A stretch of DNA of 64,000 nucleotides from JAZUOT01 sp045604805 (GTDB lineage: Bacteria; Bacillota; Clostridia; Oscillospirales; Acutalibacteraceae). The notes below the pieces were generated by a model. That model made no database searches. It had not been told where the DNA came from and saw only the letters and a program-made list of their open reading frames with translations. A program made the translations under genes and the position numbers. Numbering within the stretch: the first letter of the stretch is position 1; every line of letters begins with the position of its first letter. This document shows positions 26,755 through 36,156 of this stretch, piece after piece. The stretch is taken from assembly GCA_045604805.1 (NCBI GenBank), contig JAZUOT010000037.1, positions 1 through 64,000 on the forward strand. The letters are read 5' to 3'.

Positions 26755-27651
26755 GTGCAAAGAAAAAAAGAAAACAAGTGTTCAGATAAGGTAATGGATC
26801 AGTATGATAAACTGCACAGAAAAATAAGTAATATTCAATATTTAAAAAATACAAATAGTCGCAGAAGAAGACAGATAGAAATTAATTACAGAGTAAAGTT
26901 AGCTGTTTCTATAGTCACTATAGTATTACTTTTTGCAGTAATGATGGCAACAATGTTCAAAAATCCGGACAAGCGATCTGAAAATATTAATAATTCTATT
27001 TTTTCGGAAAGTGAAAGTTTGGAAGCACCATCAAACAGCAGTTCTATATCTGCTCAAGAATTAAAAGAAAAATCTTTTGCAAAATGGAATGAAAGTTGCG
27101 ATTGGTCGATGAAAGTAATAAATTCAGCTAATAAAATAGCTGATAATTATACGATGGCTTTTGGTGAGTATCAGTCATATAAAGTCGATGAGCGAATAGT
27201 GCCTTACTTAAAGGATATGATACAAAAAGCTAGCAATGATGGAATCAATTTAAAAATAATTTCGGCATATAGGACACAGGAAAAGCAACGTTCTCTTTAT
27301 AATGCTCAAGTAGCGCTAGAAAAGAAAAATGGAGTACCAGCAGCTCAAGCAGAGGAAGTTGCAGCGAAAACTGTAGCAAGACCAGGAACCAGCGAACATC
27401 AAACAGGTTTGGCAATTGATTTTAACAACCTTACACAACGATTTACAGACACTAAGGAGTATGCCTGGTTGGACGCTCATGCTCACGAATACGGATTCAT
27501 ACAAAGGTACTCTAGGGAAAAATCTGATATAACTTCAGTAATAAATGAACCGTGGCATTATCGTTTTGTTGGCAAAGAAAATGCTAAACTTATAAAGGAT
27601 TCCGGCTTGTGCTTAGAGGAATATGTGTATAAACTGGAACAGGGTAAGTAG
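26755..27651 (+). CDS. VanY-type D-alanyl-D-alanine carboxypeptidase (M15B)
   Basis: A 298-residue protein with a basic N-terminus, one membrane helix at about 44-64, a Ser/Asn linker, and a peptidase M15 domain at about 130-290. The domain shows ISAYRTQEKQRSLYNAQ near 168, SEHQTGLAIDF near 212 (zinc ligands His and Asp) and EPWHYRFVG near 264 (third ligand His). It trims the terminal D-Ala from muropeptides outside the membrane. GTG 26755 follows AAGGAG by 8 bases. No van resistance genes are nearby, so housekeeping wall maturation is the likely role. Confidence 0.92.
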   Translation: MQRKKENKCSDKVMDQYDKLHRKISNIQYLKNTNSRRRRQIEINYRVKLAVSIVTIVLLFAVMMATMFKNPDKRSENINNSIFSESESLEAPSNSSSISAQELKEKSFAKWNESCDWSMKVINSANKIADNYTMAFGEYQSYKVDERIVPYLKDMIQKASNDGINLKIISAYRTQEKQRSLYNAQVALEKKNGVPAAQAEEVAAKTVARPGTSEHQTGLAIDFNNLTQRFTDTKEYAWLDAHAHEYGFIQRYSREKSDITSVINEPWHYRFVGKENAKLIKDSGLCLEEYVYKLEQGK

Positions 27652-27680
27652 TTTTTTTTTTTGAAAGAAGGAAGTATTTT

Positions 27681-29135
27681 ATGAAAATTAGAACTAGATA
27701 TGCTCCAAGTCCCACTGGATTTATGCATATAGGAAATTTGAGGACAGCTCTATATGAATATCTCATAGCGAAATCGAATAATGGTAAATTTGTTTTGAGA
27801 ATAGAAGATACAGATCAAAACAGACTAGTAGAAGATGCCGTAGATGTAATATACAGAACGCTCGAAGAGGTAGGTCTAAAGTACGATGAAGGCCCAAAAG
27901 TAGGTGGAGACTATGGCCCGTATATTCAAAGCGAACGAAAAAATGATTATCTGAAATATGCGAAAAAATTGGTAGAAGAGGGCAAAGCATATTATTGTTT
28001 TTGCTCTAAAGAACGTCTACAAGAACTAAAGTCAGACGATGGTTTTGCTTCTTATGACCGTCACTGTAGGGAACTTCCTAAAGAAAAGATCGAAAAATTA
28101 TTAGCACAGGGTGTGCCATATGTAATAAGACAGAAAATGCCTTTGGATGGCACTACAACTTTCACTGATGCAGTGTTTGGGGAAATAAGTGTAGAAAATA
28201 AGGAACTAGAAGATCAAATACTAATAAAAGCCGATTCATTTCCTACATACAATTTCGCAAATGTAATAGATGACCATAATATGAAAATAAGTCATATAGT
28301 TAGAGGTTGCGAATATTTGTCATCTACACCGAAATATACCTTACTGTATGAAGCATTTTCTTGGGATGTACCGACTTTTGTTCATTTACCTCTTATAATG
28401 GGCAAAGATAATGAGGGCAATATAAGTAAATTAAGCAAGCGCCACGGAGCAACATCCTTTGAGGAGCTAATGCAGCAGGGATACTTGCCGGAAGCTATAG
28501 TTAATTACATAGCTATGTTAGGCTGGTGCCCGAAAGAAAGCACAAAAGAAATATTCACTCTTTCAGAATTAGAAGAAGATTTCCACATAAATGAGATAAG
28601 CAAATCACCATCTGTGTTTGATTATGATAAGCTTAATTGGTTCAATAGTGAATACATAAAGAAGCTCAGCGACGAAGAATTTTTGACTAATGCAAAAAAA
28701 CACATAGATGGAAATTTATATGATAAAATATCTAATGTGTCAGTTTTGCCATTGATGTTAAAAGCTAGGATATCTACTTTCTCGGAAATAGAAGAAAAAT
28801 TAGACTTTGTTTTGGGTCTGGGAGAGTATGATTTAGAATTATTTGTAAACAAAAAAAGTAAAGCAAATTTAGAAAATGCAAAGCTAGCATTAGAAAAAGT
28901 AATACCAGCACTCAAAGCGAAAAATGATTGGTCACATAACAACTTGCTTGAAACTTTGGGTAATATAGCATTAGAGCTGGAACTTAAAAAAGGTACTGTC
29001 ATGTGGCCTGTGAGAATAGCTATTTCAGGGAAGCTTGTGACTCCCGGTGGAGCTATTGAGATTTTACAGTTGTTAGGAAAAGAAGAAAGTCTTACGCGTC
29101 TAGAAAAAGGTCTTGAAAAACTAGCTGATAACTAA
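27681..29135 (+). CDS. gltX: Glutamyl-tRNA synthetase
   Basis: A 484-residue class I synthetase that charges tRNA-Glu. The HIGH motif reads HIGN in PSPTGFMHIGNLRTALYEYL (residues 16-19), and the KMSKS-like motif is KLSKRHG near residues 251-257. The central CFCSKERL and HNMKISHIVRG segments are typical. The length is normal. AGAAGGAAG precedes the ATG. It is followed after 30 bases by glnS, so both Glu- and Gln-charging enzymes may be co-transcribed. Confidence 0.97.
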   Translation: MKIRTRYAPSPTGFMHIGNLRTALYEYLIAKSNNGKFVLRIEDTDQNRLVEDAVDVIYRTLEEVGLKYDEGPKVGGDYGPYIQSERKNDYLKYAKKLVEEGKAYYCFCSKERLQELKSDDGFASYDRHCRELPKEKIEKLLAQGVPYVIRQKMPLDGTTTFTDAVFGEISVENKELEDQILIKADSFPTYNFANVIDDHNMKISHIVRGCEYLSSTPKYTLLYEAFSWDVPTFVHLPLIMGKDNEGNISKLSKRHGATSFEELMQQGYLPEAIVNYIAMLGWCPKESTKEIFTLSELEEDFHINEISKSPSVFDYDKLNWFNSEYIKKLSDEEFLTNAKKHIDGNLYDKISNVSVLPLMLKARISTFSEIEEKLDFVLGLGEYDLELFVNKKSKANLENAKLALEKVIPALKAKNDWSHNNLLETLGNIALELELKKGTVMWPVRIAISGKLVTPGGAIEILQLLGKEESLTRLEKGLEKLADN

Positions 29136-29165
29136 GTAGCGTATATGAGTTTTTGAGGAGGAAAT

Positions 29166-30866
29166 ATGGAAAAAGAAAACTTAGAAAATGAAGCTTCAAA
29201 AGAAAAAACGAGTAGTAATTTTATACACACATTCATAGAAGAAGATTTTGCTGAGGGCGGACGCTGTGAAGGTAAAAAAATCCACACAAGATTCCCCCCA
29301 GAGCCTAATGGATATTTACACATAGGTCATGCGAAAGCTATATGCATAAGCTTTTCTGCTGCTGAAAAATATGGTGGGGAATGTAATCTTCGGATGGATG
29401 ATACTAATCCCAGCAAAGAAGATGTCGAATATGTTGACTCTATAAAGGAAGATATCCATTGGTTAGGTTTTGACTGGGGTGATAATTTCTTTTATGCTTC
29501 TGAGTATTTTGAAAAGTTATATCAGTATGCCAGAACACTCATAGAAAAAGGCTTGGCTTATGTTTGTGAGCTTACCCCCGAAGAAGTAAGGCAAAATCGA
29601 GGGGATCTTAAAACTCCGGCAAAAAGTCCGTATAGAGATAGGCCAATAGAAGAAAGTTTGGATCTTTTTGAGCGTATGAAAGCTGGCGAGTTTGAAGACG
29701 GGAAAATGACTCTTCGAGCTAAGATAGACTTGGCTTCCGGAAATTTCAACATGAGGGATCCTGTGATATACAGGATAAGCCACAGCTCACACCATAGAAC
29801 GGGTAATGACTGGTGTATTTATCCGATGTATGATTTTGCTCATCCGCTTGAGGATTTAGTAGAAGGAATAACTCATTCTCTTTGCAGCTTAGAGTTTGAG
29901 GACCATAGGCCTTTATACAATTGGGTCATAGATAATTTAGTAGAAGAAGATAAACCACGGCAGATCGAATTTGCACGTTTAGGACTTGACCATACTGTTA
30001 TGAGTAAGCGCAAACTCAGACAGCTTGTAGATGAAAAGTACGTAGACGGATGGGACGATCCAAGATTGCCTACAATATGTGGACTGAGGAGACGTGGCTA
30101 TACTCCTGCATCTATAAGGAACTTCTGTGAACGTATAGGGGTTTCAAAGGTAAATAGCACAGTTGAGTATGGTTTTCTAGAACACTGCCTCAGAGAAGAT
30201 CTGAACATGAATGCTCAAAGAGTTATGGCTGTTTTAGATCCTGTAAAACTTATTATCACAAACTATCCCGAGGGAAAGACGGAGATTTTTGAAACTGAGA
30301 ACAATCCTAATAGGCCAGAAGATGGTAGTAGGAAAATTACTTTTTCCAGAGAACTGTATATAGAAAAAAGTGACTTTATGGAAGAAGCTCCGAAAAAATA
30401 TTTCAGGCTTTATCCTGGAAATGAAGTGCGTTTAAAGACCACATATATAGTAAAATGCACCGGCTGCAAAAAAGACGAAAATGGTGAAATTGTAGAAGTT
30501 TATGCAGAGTACGACCCTGCAACACGCGGCGGAAATGCCCCTGATGGTAGGAAGGTAAAAGGAACTATACACTGGGTTGATGCCGGTAATGCTCTTGATG
30601 CGAAAATTAATTTATACGAAAACCTGTTTGCTGTAGAAAATCCTGATGATGGAAAGAAGGACTTTATTGAATATATAAATCCTGATTCTTTGAAGGTACT
30701 TGAAAACTGCAAAGTAGAAAAAAGCTTAGAAAATGCTACTCTTGATGACAGATTCCAATTTATGAGGCAAGGTTATTTTTGTTTAGATAGTAAATCTTTC
30801 GAGAATAATGAATTAATTTTTAACCGTACAGTGTCGCTGAAAGATAGCTATAAATCTAAAAAATAA
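29166..30866 (+). CDS. glnS: Glutaminyl-tRNA synthetase
   Basis: A 566-residue class I synthetase that charges tRNA-Gln directly. PPEPNGYLHIGHAKAICIS holds HIGH near 52-55, and VMSKRKL near 279 is the KMSKS loop. DDTNPSKEDVEYVDSIKEDI and PTICGLRRRGYTPASIRNF distinguish GlnRS from GluRS. The C-terminal anticodon-binding beta-barrels are complete (length like the 554-residue E. coli enzyme). GAGGAGG precedes the ATG. Many Firmicutes instead amidate Glu-tRNA-Gln; whether this genome also has gatCAB cannot be seen here. Confidence 0.97.
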   Translation: MEKENLENEASKEKTSSNFIHTFIEEDFAEGGRCEGKKIHTRFPPEPNGYLHIGHAKAICISFSAAEKYGGECNLRMDDTNPSKEDVEYVDSIKEDIHWLGFDWGDNFFYASEYFEKLYQYARTLIEKGLAYVCELTPEEVRQNRGDLKTPAKSPYRDRPIEESLDLFERMKAGEFEDGKMTLRAKIDLASGNFNMRDPVIYRISHSSHHRTGNDWCIYPMYDFAHPLEDLVEGITHSLCSLEFEDHRPLYNWVIDNLVEEDKPRQIEFARLGLDHTVMSKRKLRQLVDEKYVDGWDDPRLPTICGLRRRGYTPASIRNFCERIGVSKVNSTVEYGFLEHCLREDLNMNAQRVMAVLDPVKLIITNYPEGKTEIFETENNPNRPEDGSRKITFSRELYIEKSDFMEEAPKKYFRLYPGNEVRLKTTYIVKCTGCKKDENGEIVEVYAEYDPATRGGNAPDGRKVKGTIHWVDAGNALDAKINLYENLFAVENPDDGKKDFIEYINPDSLKVLENCKVEKSLENATLDDRFQFMRQGYFCLDSKSFENNELIFNRTVSLKDSYKSKK

Positions 30867-30890
30867 TTTTAATAGAAGGTGAAGTAAGCT

Positions 30891-31724
30891 TTGGCAGCAA
30901 TCGAAATAATAAAATCTGTGTTATTTGGTATAGTTCAGGGTATAAGTGAATGGTTGCCTATAAGCAGTACCGGGCACATGATATTGCTTGAACAATTTTG
31001 GCCATTTAATTTTAGGCAGGAATTTATAGATACCTTTTTGGTAGTCATACAGTTTGGTTCTATATTAGCGGTAGTTTTGCTTTACTTTAATAAACTCAAT
31101 CCTTTTTCTGCTGCTAAGTCTGAACAAGACAAAAAACAAACGTTGTCGCTGTGGGGGAAAATACTAATAGGTGTGATTCCTGCAGGAATAGTAGGACTGA
31201 TTTTTGATGATATAATTGACAGTTATTTCTATAATTGGCAAACTGTAGCTTTAATGCTTATTGTCTACGGCATACTTTTCATAGTAATAGAAAACAGGAA
31301 AAAATCTGCAACTATAGAAGATTTTTCACAACTAAGTGCAAAAACTGCTTTTCTGATAGGCTGTTTTCAAGTTTTGGCTTTGATACCAGGTACATCTCGT
31401 TCCGGTGCGACAATATTAGGTGCAGTGCTGCTAGGTACTTCTCGCTATATTGCAGCAGAGTTCTCATTCTTTTTGGCTGTACCGGTTATGTTAGGTGCCA
31501 GTGCATTTAAACTTTTAAAGGCTGGTTTAGCTTTTAGCTCTTTAGAATGGATGGTACTTTTAGTTGGAACAGCTGTTGCTTTTGCAGTCTCTGTCTTTGC
31601 TATAAAGTTTCTACTTAACTACATAAGGAAAAATGATTTTAAAGTTTTTGGTAAATATAGAATAGTACTTGGATTGATAGTTATAGCTTATTTTCTTTTG
31701 AGTGGTGCTATAGTTTATCATTAA
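30891..31724 (+). CDS. uppP: Undecaprenyl-diphosphatase
   Basis: A 277-residue membrane protein of about eight helices. GIVQGISEWLPISSTGHM (residues 13-30) holds the conserved E and SSTGH, and PGTSRSGATI near 167 is the second active-site motif. It dephosphorylates undecaprenyl diphosphate at the outer face so the lipid carrier can be reused for peptidoglycan and other polymers; overexpression gives bacitracin resistance. It starts at TTG 30891 after AGAAGGTGA. A hairpin lies between it and prfA. Confidence 0.96.
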   Translation: MAAIEIIKSVLFGIVQGISEWLPISSTGHMILLEQFWPFNFRQEFIDTFLVVIQFGSILAVVLLYFNKLNPFSAAKSEQDKKQTLSLWGKILIGVIPAGIVGLIFDDIIDSYFYNWQTVALMLIVYGILFIVIENRKKSATIEDFSQLSAKTAFLIGCFQVLALIPGTSRSGATILGAVLLGTSRYIAAEFSFFLAVPVMLGASAFKLLKAGLAFSSLEWMVLLVGTAVAFAVSVFAIKFLLNYIRKNDFKVFGKYRIVLGLIVIAYFLLSGAIVYH

Positions 31725-31751
31725 GTCTACAAAGTAATATAAAAATATTTC

Positions 31752-31790
31752 ATGCTGTTGCGAGGGTGATAATTTTTTTCGCAGCAGCAT
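31752..31790 (+). promoter_or_regulatory. Stem-loop upstream of prfA
   Basis: ATGCTGTTGCG pairs with CGCAGCAGCAT (11 bp, one T-G pair) around a 17-base loop. A T run is in the loop, not after the stem, so it is not a normal terminator. It ends 10 bases before the TAGGAGG of prfA and could be a processing site or translation regulator. Confidence 0.5.
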
Positions 31791-31810
31791 TTAGGTTTTA
31801 GGAGGAAGTA

Positions 31811-32881
31811 ATGTTCAAAAAATTAGATGTATTTGAAGAAAGATTTGAAAGCATAAACGAAAGCATATGTGATCCTAATATAATAAACGACCAGCAAAAA
31901 TACAGGGATCTCATGAAAGAACAGAGTTCACTTGCTCCGATAGTTGAAAAGTATAGAGAATATAAAAAAGCAAAGCAAAACGAAGATGAAGCAAAAACTT
32001 TGCTGAATGAAGGAGGACTAGATAAAGACTTCAAGGAAATGGTAGAGACAGAATTAGAAGAATCAAGGAAATCCATAGAAATAATATCCGAAGAATTAAA
32101 AATATTACTTTTGCCTAAAGACCCTAACGACTCTAGAAATGTAATAGTCGAAATACGCGGTGGTGCCGGTGGCGAGGAAGCTGCTTTGTTTGCCGGAACA
32201 TTATTTAGAATGTATAGTATGTACGCAGAAGTAAAACGCTGGAAGGTAGAAATACTTGCAGGGAATGAGACTGAGCTTGGTGGTTTTAAAGAAATAAGTT
32301 TCATGATAGAAGGGGAAGGAGCATATTCTAGACTAAAATATGAAAGTGGTGTGCATCGCGTACAAAGAGTTCCTGAAACCGAAGCGCAAGGCAGGATACA
32401 TACATCTACAGTTACCGTAGCAGTTTTGCCAGAAGCTGAAGATGTAGAGGTAGAAATAAATCAAAATGATTTGCAGATAGATACATTTAGAGCAGGCGGT
32501 GCAGGCGGTCAGCACATCAATAAAACAGATTCAGCTATTCGTATAACACATATACCTTCTGGCCTAGTGGTGGAATGTCAGGATGAACGCAGCCAGCACA
32601 AAAATAAAGACAAAGCTTTGAAGGTACTAAAATCCAGGCTTTTAGAAGCTGAAAGAGAAAAACAGCAAAAAGAAGTTGCAGACGAGCGCCGTATGCAGGT
32701 GGGAACCGGTGACAGATCAGAGAGAATAAGAACATACAATTACCCTCAAGGAAGAGTTACAGACCATAGAATAGGCTTGACTTTGTACCGACTAGAAGAA
32801 ATACTTAATGGTACAATAGACGAAATAATAGATGCTTTGATAGCTGCAGACAGAGCAGCGCAGCTAGAAGCTAGAAATTAG
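31811..32881 (+). CDS. prfA: Peptide chain release factor 1
   Basis: A 356-residue release factor that ends translation at UAA and UAG. GAGGQHINKTDSAIR carries the catalytic GGQ near residues 231-233. IEIRGGAGGEEAALFAGTL-like and SGVHRVQRVPETEAQGRIH segments are typical of class I factors. The codon-recognition segment in the middle was not assigned letter by letter; RF1 rather than RF2 is inferred from the uninterrupted frame and the N-terminal plan. ATG follows TAGGAGG. The TAG stop lies within the first unit of a heptamer repeat. Confidence 0.95.
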   Translation: MFKKLDVFEERFESINESICDPNIINDQQKYRDLMKEQSSLAPIVEKYREYKKAKQNEDEAKTLLNEGGLDKDFKEMVETELEESRKSIEIISEELKILLLPKDPNDSRNVIVEIRGGAGGEEAALFAGTLFRMYSMYAEVKRWKVEILAGNETELGGFKEISFMIEGEGAYSRLKYESGVHRVQRVPETEAQGRIHTSTVTVAVLPEAEDVEVEINQNDLQIDTFRAGGAGGQHINKTDSAIRITHIPSGLVVECQDERSQHKNKDKALKVLKSRLLEAEREKQQKEVADERRMQVGTGDRSERIRTYNYPQGRVTDHRIGLTLYRLEEILNGTIDEIIDALIAADRAAQLEARN

Positions 32882-32955
32882 AGGTTAGAGGTTAGAGGTT
32901 AGAGGTTAGAGGTTAGAGGTTAGAGGTTAGAGGTTAGAGAGTTAGAGAGTTAGAT
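32878..32955 (+). repeat. TTAGAGG heptamer array between prfA and the Sua5-type gene
   Basis: Eight perfect tandem copies of TTAGAGG (32878-32933) are followed by two degenerate TTAGAGAG units and TTAGAT, ending at the ATG at 32956. The first unit supplies the prfA stop codon. The next gene has no other ribosome site, so the AGAGG/AGAG repeats must serve as one. Confidence 0.95.
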
Positions 32956-33579
32956 ATGGGTACTACAAAATTAAATGACAATTTGAAAGATATAAAACTT
33001 GCAGCGCAGATAATAAAAAATGGTGGGGTGGTTGCCGTACCAACTGAAACTGTATATGGTTTATCAGCTGATATGTCAAATCAAGAAGCTGTAAAAAAAA
33101 TTTTTGTAGCAAAAAAACGCCCTATGAACAAAGCTCTAATAGTTTTGATTTCTAAGTTATCTGATATATATAATTTACCTGTGGAATTCAACAATACTGC
33201 TCAAATTTTAGCTCAGAAGTTTTGGCCAGGCCCTCTTACTTTAGTTTGTAAAAAAACTGATTCTTCATATAGCTTTGTGACTGCGAATGAAAACACGATG
33301 GCTATAAGATTTACATCATCTGAAATAGTGACTAAGCTAATGCAATATTCCGGTAAAATGCTTGTAGCCCCTTCAGCAAATATATCTGGCTCTAAAACAG
33401 CACTTAATTACAATATGGTTTTGGAAGAATTAGATGGTAAAATAGATGCTATTATATGTTCTGATAAAAATGGTATAGGTCTTAATTCTACTATAGTAGA
33501 TGTTTCTGATGATAAAGTTAATATACTAAGAGAAGGTGCTATAAGTAAAAAAGAAATACAAATGGTGAAAATGCTATGA
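32956..33579 (+). CDS. Threonylcarbamoyl-AMP synthase (Sua5/YwlC/TsaC type)
   Basis: A 207-residue YrdC-domain protein. VVAVPTETVYGLSADM near residues 25-40, KRPMNKALIVLI and PGPLTLVCKK are the signature of the enzyme that makes threonylcarbamoyl-AMP for the t6A37 modification of ANN-reading tRNAs. SANISGSKTA and TIVDVSDDKVNILREGAI near the end are conserved. At 207 residues it is the short TsaC-like form without the full Sua5 C-terminal domain. It starts directly after the heptamer array and overlaps coaE (ATGA). Confidence 0.93.
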   Translation: MGTTKLNDNLKDIKLAAQIIKNGGVVAVPTETVYGLSADMSNQEAVKKIFVAKKRPMNKALIVLISKLSDIYNLPVEFNNTAQILAQKFWPGPLTLVCKKTDSSYSFVTANENTMAIRFTSSEIVTKLMQYSGKMLVAPSANISGSKTALNYNMVLEELDGKIDAIICSDKNGIGLNSTIVDVSDDKVNILREGAISKKEIQMVKML

Positions 33580-34166
33580 TAATAGGGATTACTGGGCCTA
33601 CCGGTGCAGGGAAAAGTACTGCAAGCAAAAAAATAGCTAAGATGGGATTTGAGCTCATATCTGCTGATGCTGTATCCAGAAAAGTACAAGCTCAAGGTAC
33701 AGAATGTTTCAATAAGCTTATAGAAGTTTTCGGAAGAGGTATAATAAATTCTGATGGCTTTTTGGACCGTGGAAAACTAGCCAAAATAGTCTTTAAAGAT
33801 AAAAAAAAACTTCAAACTCTAAGTAGTATTACTCATCCTTATATTTTGCAAGAAATAATGCTTCAGAAAGCTGATTTTTTGAAAAATGGCAAGACTGATA
33901 TCATAATAGACGCAGCTTTGCTTTTTGAAACTGGATTAGATAAAGAATGTAATGTAACATTTGCTGTATTAGCAGATAAAAATAAACGCTTAGAGAGAAT
34001 AATAAAAAGAGATAATTTAACTAAGCAGTTAGCACAGGAAAGAATAAGTAGCCAGAAAGATGATAAATATTATATAGACCTAGCGGATAGGATTATATTT
34101 GCTGATTGCGATATATCAGAGTTTATGAACAAGATAGAAAAATTAATAGTGGAGGTTTGTGCTTGA
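33576..34166 (+). CDS. coaE: Dephospho-CoA kinase
   Basis: A 196-residue P-loop kinase that adds the 3'-phosphate in the last step of coenzyme A synthesis. GITGPTGAGKST holds Walker A at residues 7-15; DADAV-like SADAVSRKVQ, a LAKIVF/HPYI segment and DAALLFETGLDKECN are typical. Length is normal. ATG overlaps the stop of the previous gene by 4 bases, and its own stop overlaps the TTG start of the next gene. Confidence 0.95.
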   Translation: MIIGITGPTGAGKSTASKKIAKMGFELISADAVSRKVQAQGTECFNKLIEVFGRGIINSDGFLDRGKLAKIVFKDKKKLQTLSSITHPYILQEIMLQKADFLKNGKTDIIIDAALLFETGLDKECNVTFAVLADKNKRLERIIKRDNLTKQLAQERISSQKDDKYYIDLADRIIFADCDISEFMNKIEKLIVEVCA

Positions 34167-34717
34167 ATAAAAAGATAAAAGTTTTATTTCTTTCACTTTT
34201 AGCTTTCCTATTGATATTTATATTGCTGTATTTTTCAACAATAATATTACTGAAGTCTAAGTACCCTACTAAATACCATGATGCTGTGGAACAATATGCA
34301 CAGGAATATTCTTTAGAACCTAGTTTAGTGTATTCGATGATACGATCAGAAAGTGGTTTTTCTCAATATTGTATATCCAAAGCAGGGGCTATGGGGCTTA
34401 TGCAGCTGATGCCAAGCACGTTCGAAGGTTTGCAAAAAGAAGAGTTCGGGGAAGTTAGATTGACAGACGATAATTTATTAGAAGCAGATGTAAATATAAA
34501 ATATGGTTGCCGCTATCTTCGCGATTTGTTGGACTATTATGGAAATAATGATATGTTAGCACTTTGTGCATATAATGCAGGAATTGGTACTGTTAACAGA
34601 TGGTTCAAAGATTATGCAGACAATAATGATGTTGATATACCGTATAAGGAGACAGAACAATATGTTGAAAATGTCTTAGAGAGTAAGAAAATATATAAAC
34701 GTCTTTATAAAATTTAG
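34163..34717 (+). CDS. Membrane-anchored lytic transglycosylase (SLT family)
   Basis: A 184-residue protein. TTG 34163 overlaps the coaE stop and follows GGAGG by 7 bases. Residues 5-30 are a signal anchor. The SLT domain shows MIRSESGF with catalytic Glu 63, then KAGAMGLMQLMPSTF and LCAYNAGIGTVNRW. It cleaves the glycan strand of peptidoglycan to a 1,6-anhydro end, outside the membrane. This short Firmicute form is commonly next to coaE. Confidence 0.93.
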   Translation: MNKKIKVLFLSLLAFLLIFILLYFSTIILLKSKYPTKYHDAVEQYAQEYSLEPSLVYSMIRSESGFSQYCISKAGAMGLMQLMPSTFEGLQKEEFGEVRLTDDNLLEADVNIKYGCRYLRDLLDYYGNNDMLALCAYNAGIGTVNRWFKDYADNNDVDIPYKETEQYVENVLESKKIYKRLYKI

Positions 34718-34730
34718 GAGGAAAGTTAAA

Positions 34731-36122
34731 ATGGACAAAGTTAAGGAATTAAAAGAAAAATTGATGCTTAAAAAACAAAGTGCTTATATCGACACTGACG
34801 AAAATAAAGTAAGGGACAGCTTTAATTTTTGTGAAGGATATAAGAAGTTTTTAGATAAGTGCAAAACAGAAAGAGAAGTTGTTGCACAAGCTATTGAGAT
34901 GGCAGAAAATTTAGGATTTAGAGAGTTTAATATTAATAATAGCTATAAAGCTGGAGATAAGGTCTATTACAATAATCGTAATAAAGCTTTAATACTTGCT
35001 GTAATAGGGGAAGAAAATCTACACAATGGTATAAATATTATAGCCTCTCACGCTGATGCACCACGTCTGGATCTTAAACAAAATCCATTATATGAAAGCG
35101 ACGGAATTTCTCTTTTTAAAACACAGTACTATGGCGGTATAAAAAAATATCAGTGGACTACCATTCCGATGTCTCTTCATGGGAAAATATGCCTAAAAGA
35201 TGGAAAAGAATTAGATATTTGCATCGGTGAAGAAGACGACGAAAGTAAATTTATAATAAGCGAGATATTAATACACCTAGCAACAGATCAATTGGGCAAA
35301 AAAGCAAATAAAGCTGTAGAGGGTGAACAACTAAACGCGATAGCAGGAACTATGCCATATAAAGCTAACGAAGGTAACGATTTAATAAAGCTGAACGTGC
35401 TAAACCTTTTAAACGAAAAATATGGCATAACAGAAGAAGATTTTTGTAGTGCAGATCTGACTTTAGTGCCAGCGGCTAAAGCTTGTGATATTGGTTTTGA
35501 TAGTTCAATAGTTGCGTCATATGGTCAAGACGATAGGATATGTGTTTACACTTCTTTGATGGCTTTGCTTGAATATACTGGCAAAGGAAAAACCGCTATA
35601 GCTGTGTTTGCAGATAGAGAAGAGATAGGTTCATGTGGAAATACCGGTTTCGATTCTGATTTCATAAAAAATTTCATTATGGATTTATCAGAGAATCAAC
35701 AGGCAACTTACACAACTGTATGTAAAAATTCAGCCTGCATCTCAGCTGATGTTACAGCTGCTTTTGACCCAGCATGGCCAGAAGTTTTTGATAAAAATAA
35801 TACGGCTTACTTGAATCATGGAGTGGTTATAACAAAATATACCGGCAGTAGGGGTAAAGGTGGAGCTTCAGAGGCTAGTGCAGAGTTTGTTTCAAAAGTA
35901 AGAAATATGCTAAATGATAATAATATACCCTGGCAAGCCTGTGAACTTGGTAAGGTCGATGTAGGCGGCGGTGGTACCGTTGCAAAATTTGCAGCTGCTC
36001 TGAATATCGATGTGTTGGATATGGGGGTTGCTTTGCTTTCTATGCATGCTCCTATTGAACTTTCTTCTAAGCTTGATACCTATCTGTTATATGAAGCTTA
36101 TAAGTATTTTTTTCTATATTAA
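34731..36122 (+). CDS. M18-family aminopeptidase
   Basis: A 463-residue zinc aminopeptidase of the M18 (aspartyl aminopeptidase) family. IIASHADAPRLDLK near residue 105 gives the first His/Asp ligands, FADREEIGSCGNTGFDS the Glu/Asp pair, and LLSMHAPIELSSKLD the C-terminal His. It acts in the cytoplasm on peptides with acidic or other N-termini. AGGAGG lies 9 bases before the ATG; it is the last gene of the housekeeping run and is followed by a terminator-like hairpin. Confidence 0.93.
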   Translation: MDKVKELKEKLMLKKQSAYIDTDENKVRDSFNFCEGYKKFLDKCKTEREVVAQAIEMAENLGFREFNINNSYKAGDKVYYNNRNKALILAVIGEENLHNGINIIASHADAPRLDLKQNPLYESDGISLFKTQYYGGIKKYQWTTIPMSLHGKICLKDGKELDICIGEEDDESKFIISEILIHLATDQLGKKANKAVEGEQLNAIAGTMPYKANEGNDLIKLNVLNLLNEKYGITEEDFCSADLTLVPAAKACDIGFDSSIVASYGQDDRICVYTSLMALLEYTGKGKTAIAVFADREEIGSCGNTGFDSDFIKNFIMDLSENQQATYTTVCKNSACISADVTAAFDPAWPEVFDKNNTAYLNHGVVITKYTGSRGKGGASEASAEFVSKVRNMLNDNNIPWQACELGKVDVGGGGTVAKFAAALNIDVLDMGVALLSMHAPIELSSKLDTYLLYEAYKYFFLY

Positions 36123-36156
36123 GCTTCTGAGTAAAGTGAATGATTGTAAAATAAAA

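Noticed and set aside
32878..32955. Heptamer array as a CRISPR array or telomere
   Set aside because: There are no spacers, the unit is 7 bases, and it lies between two housekeeping genes on a continuing chromosome.
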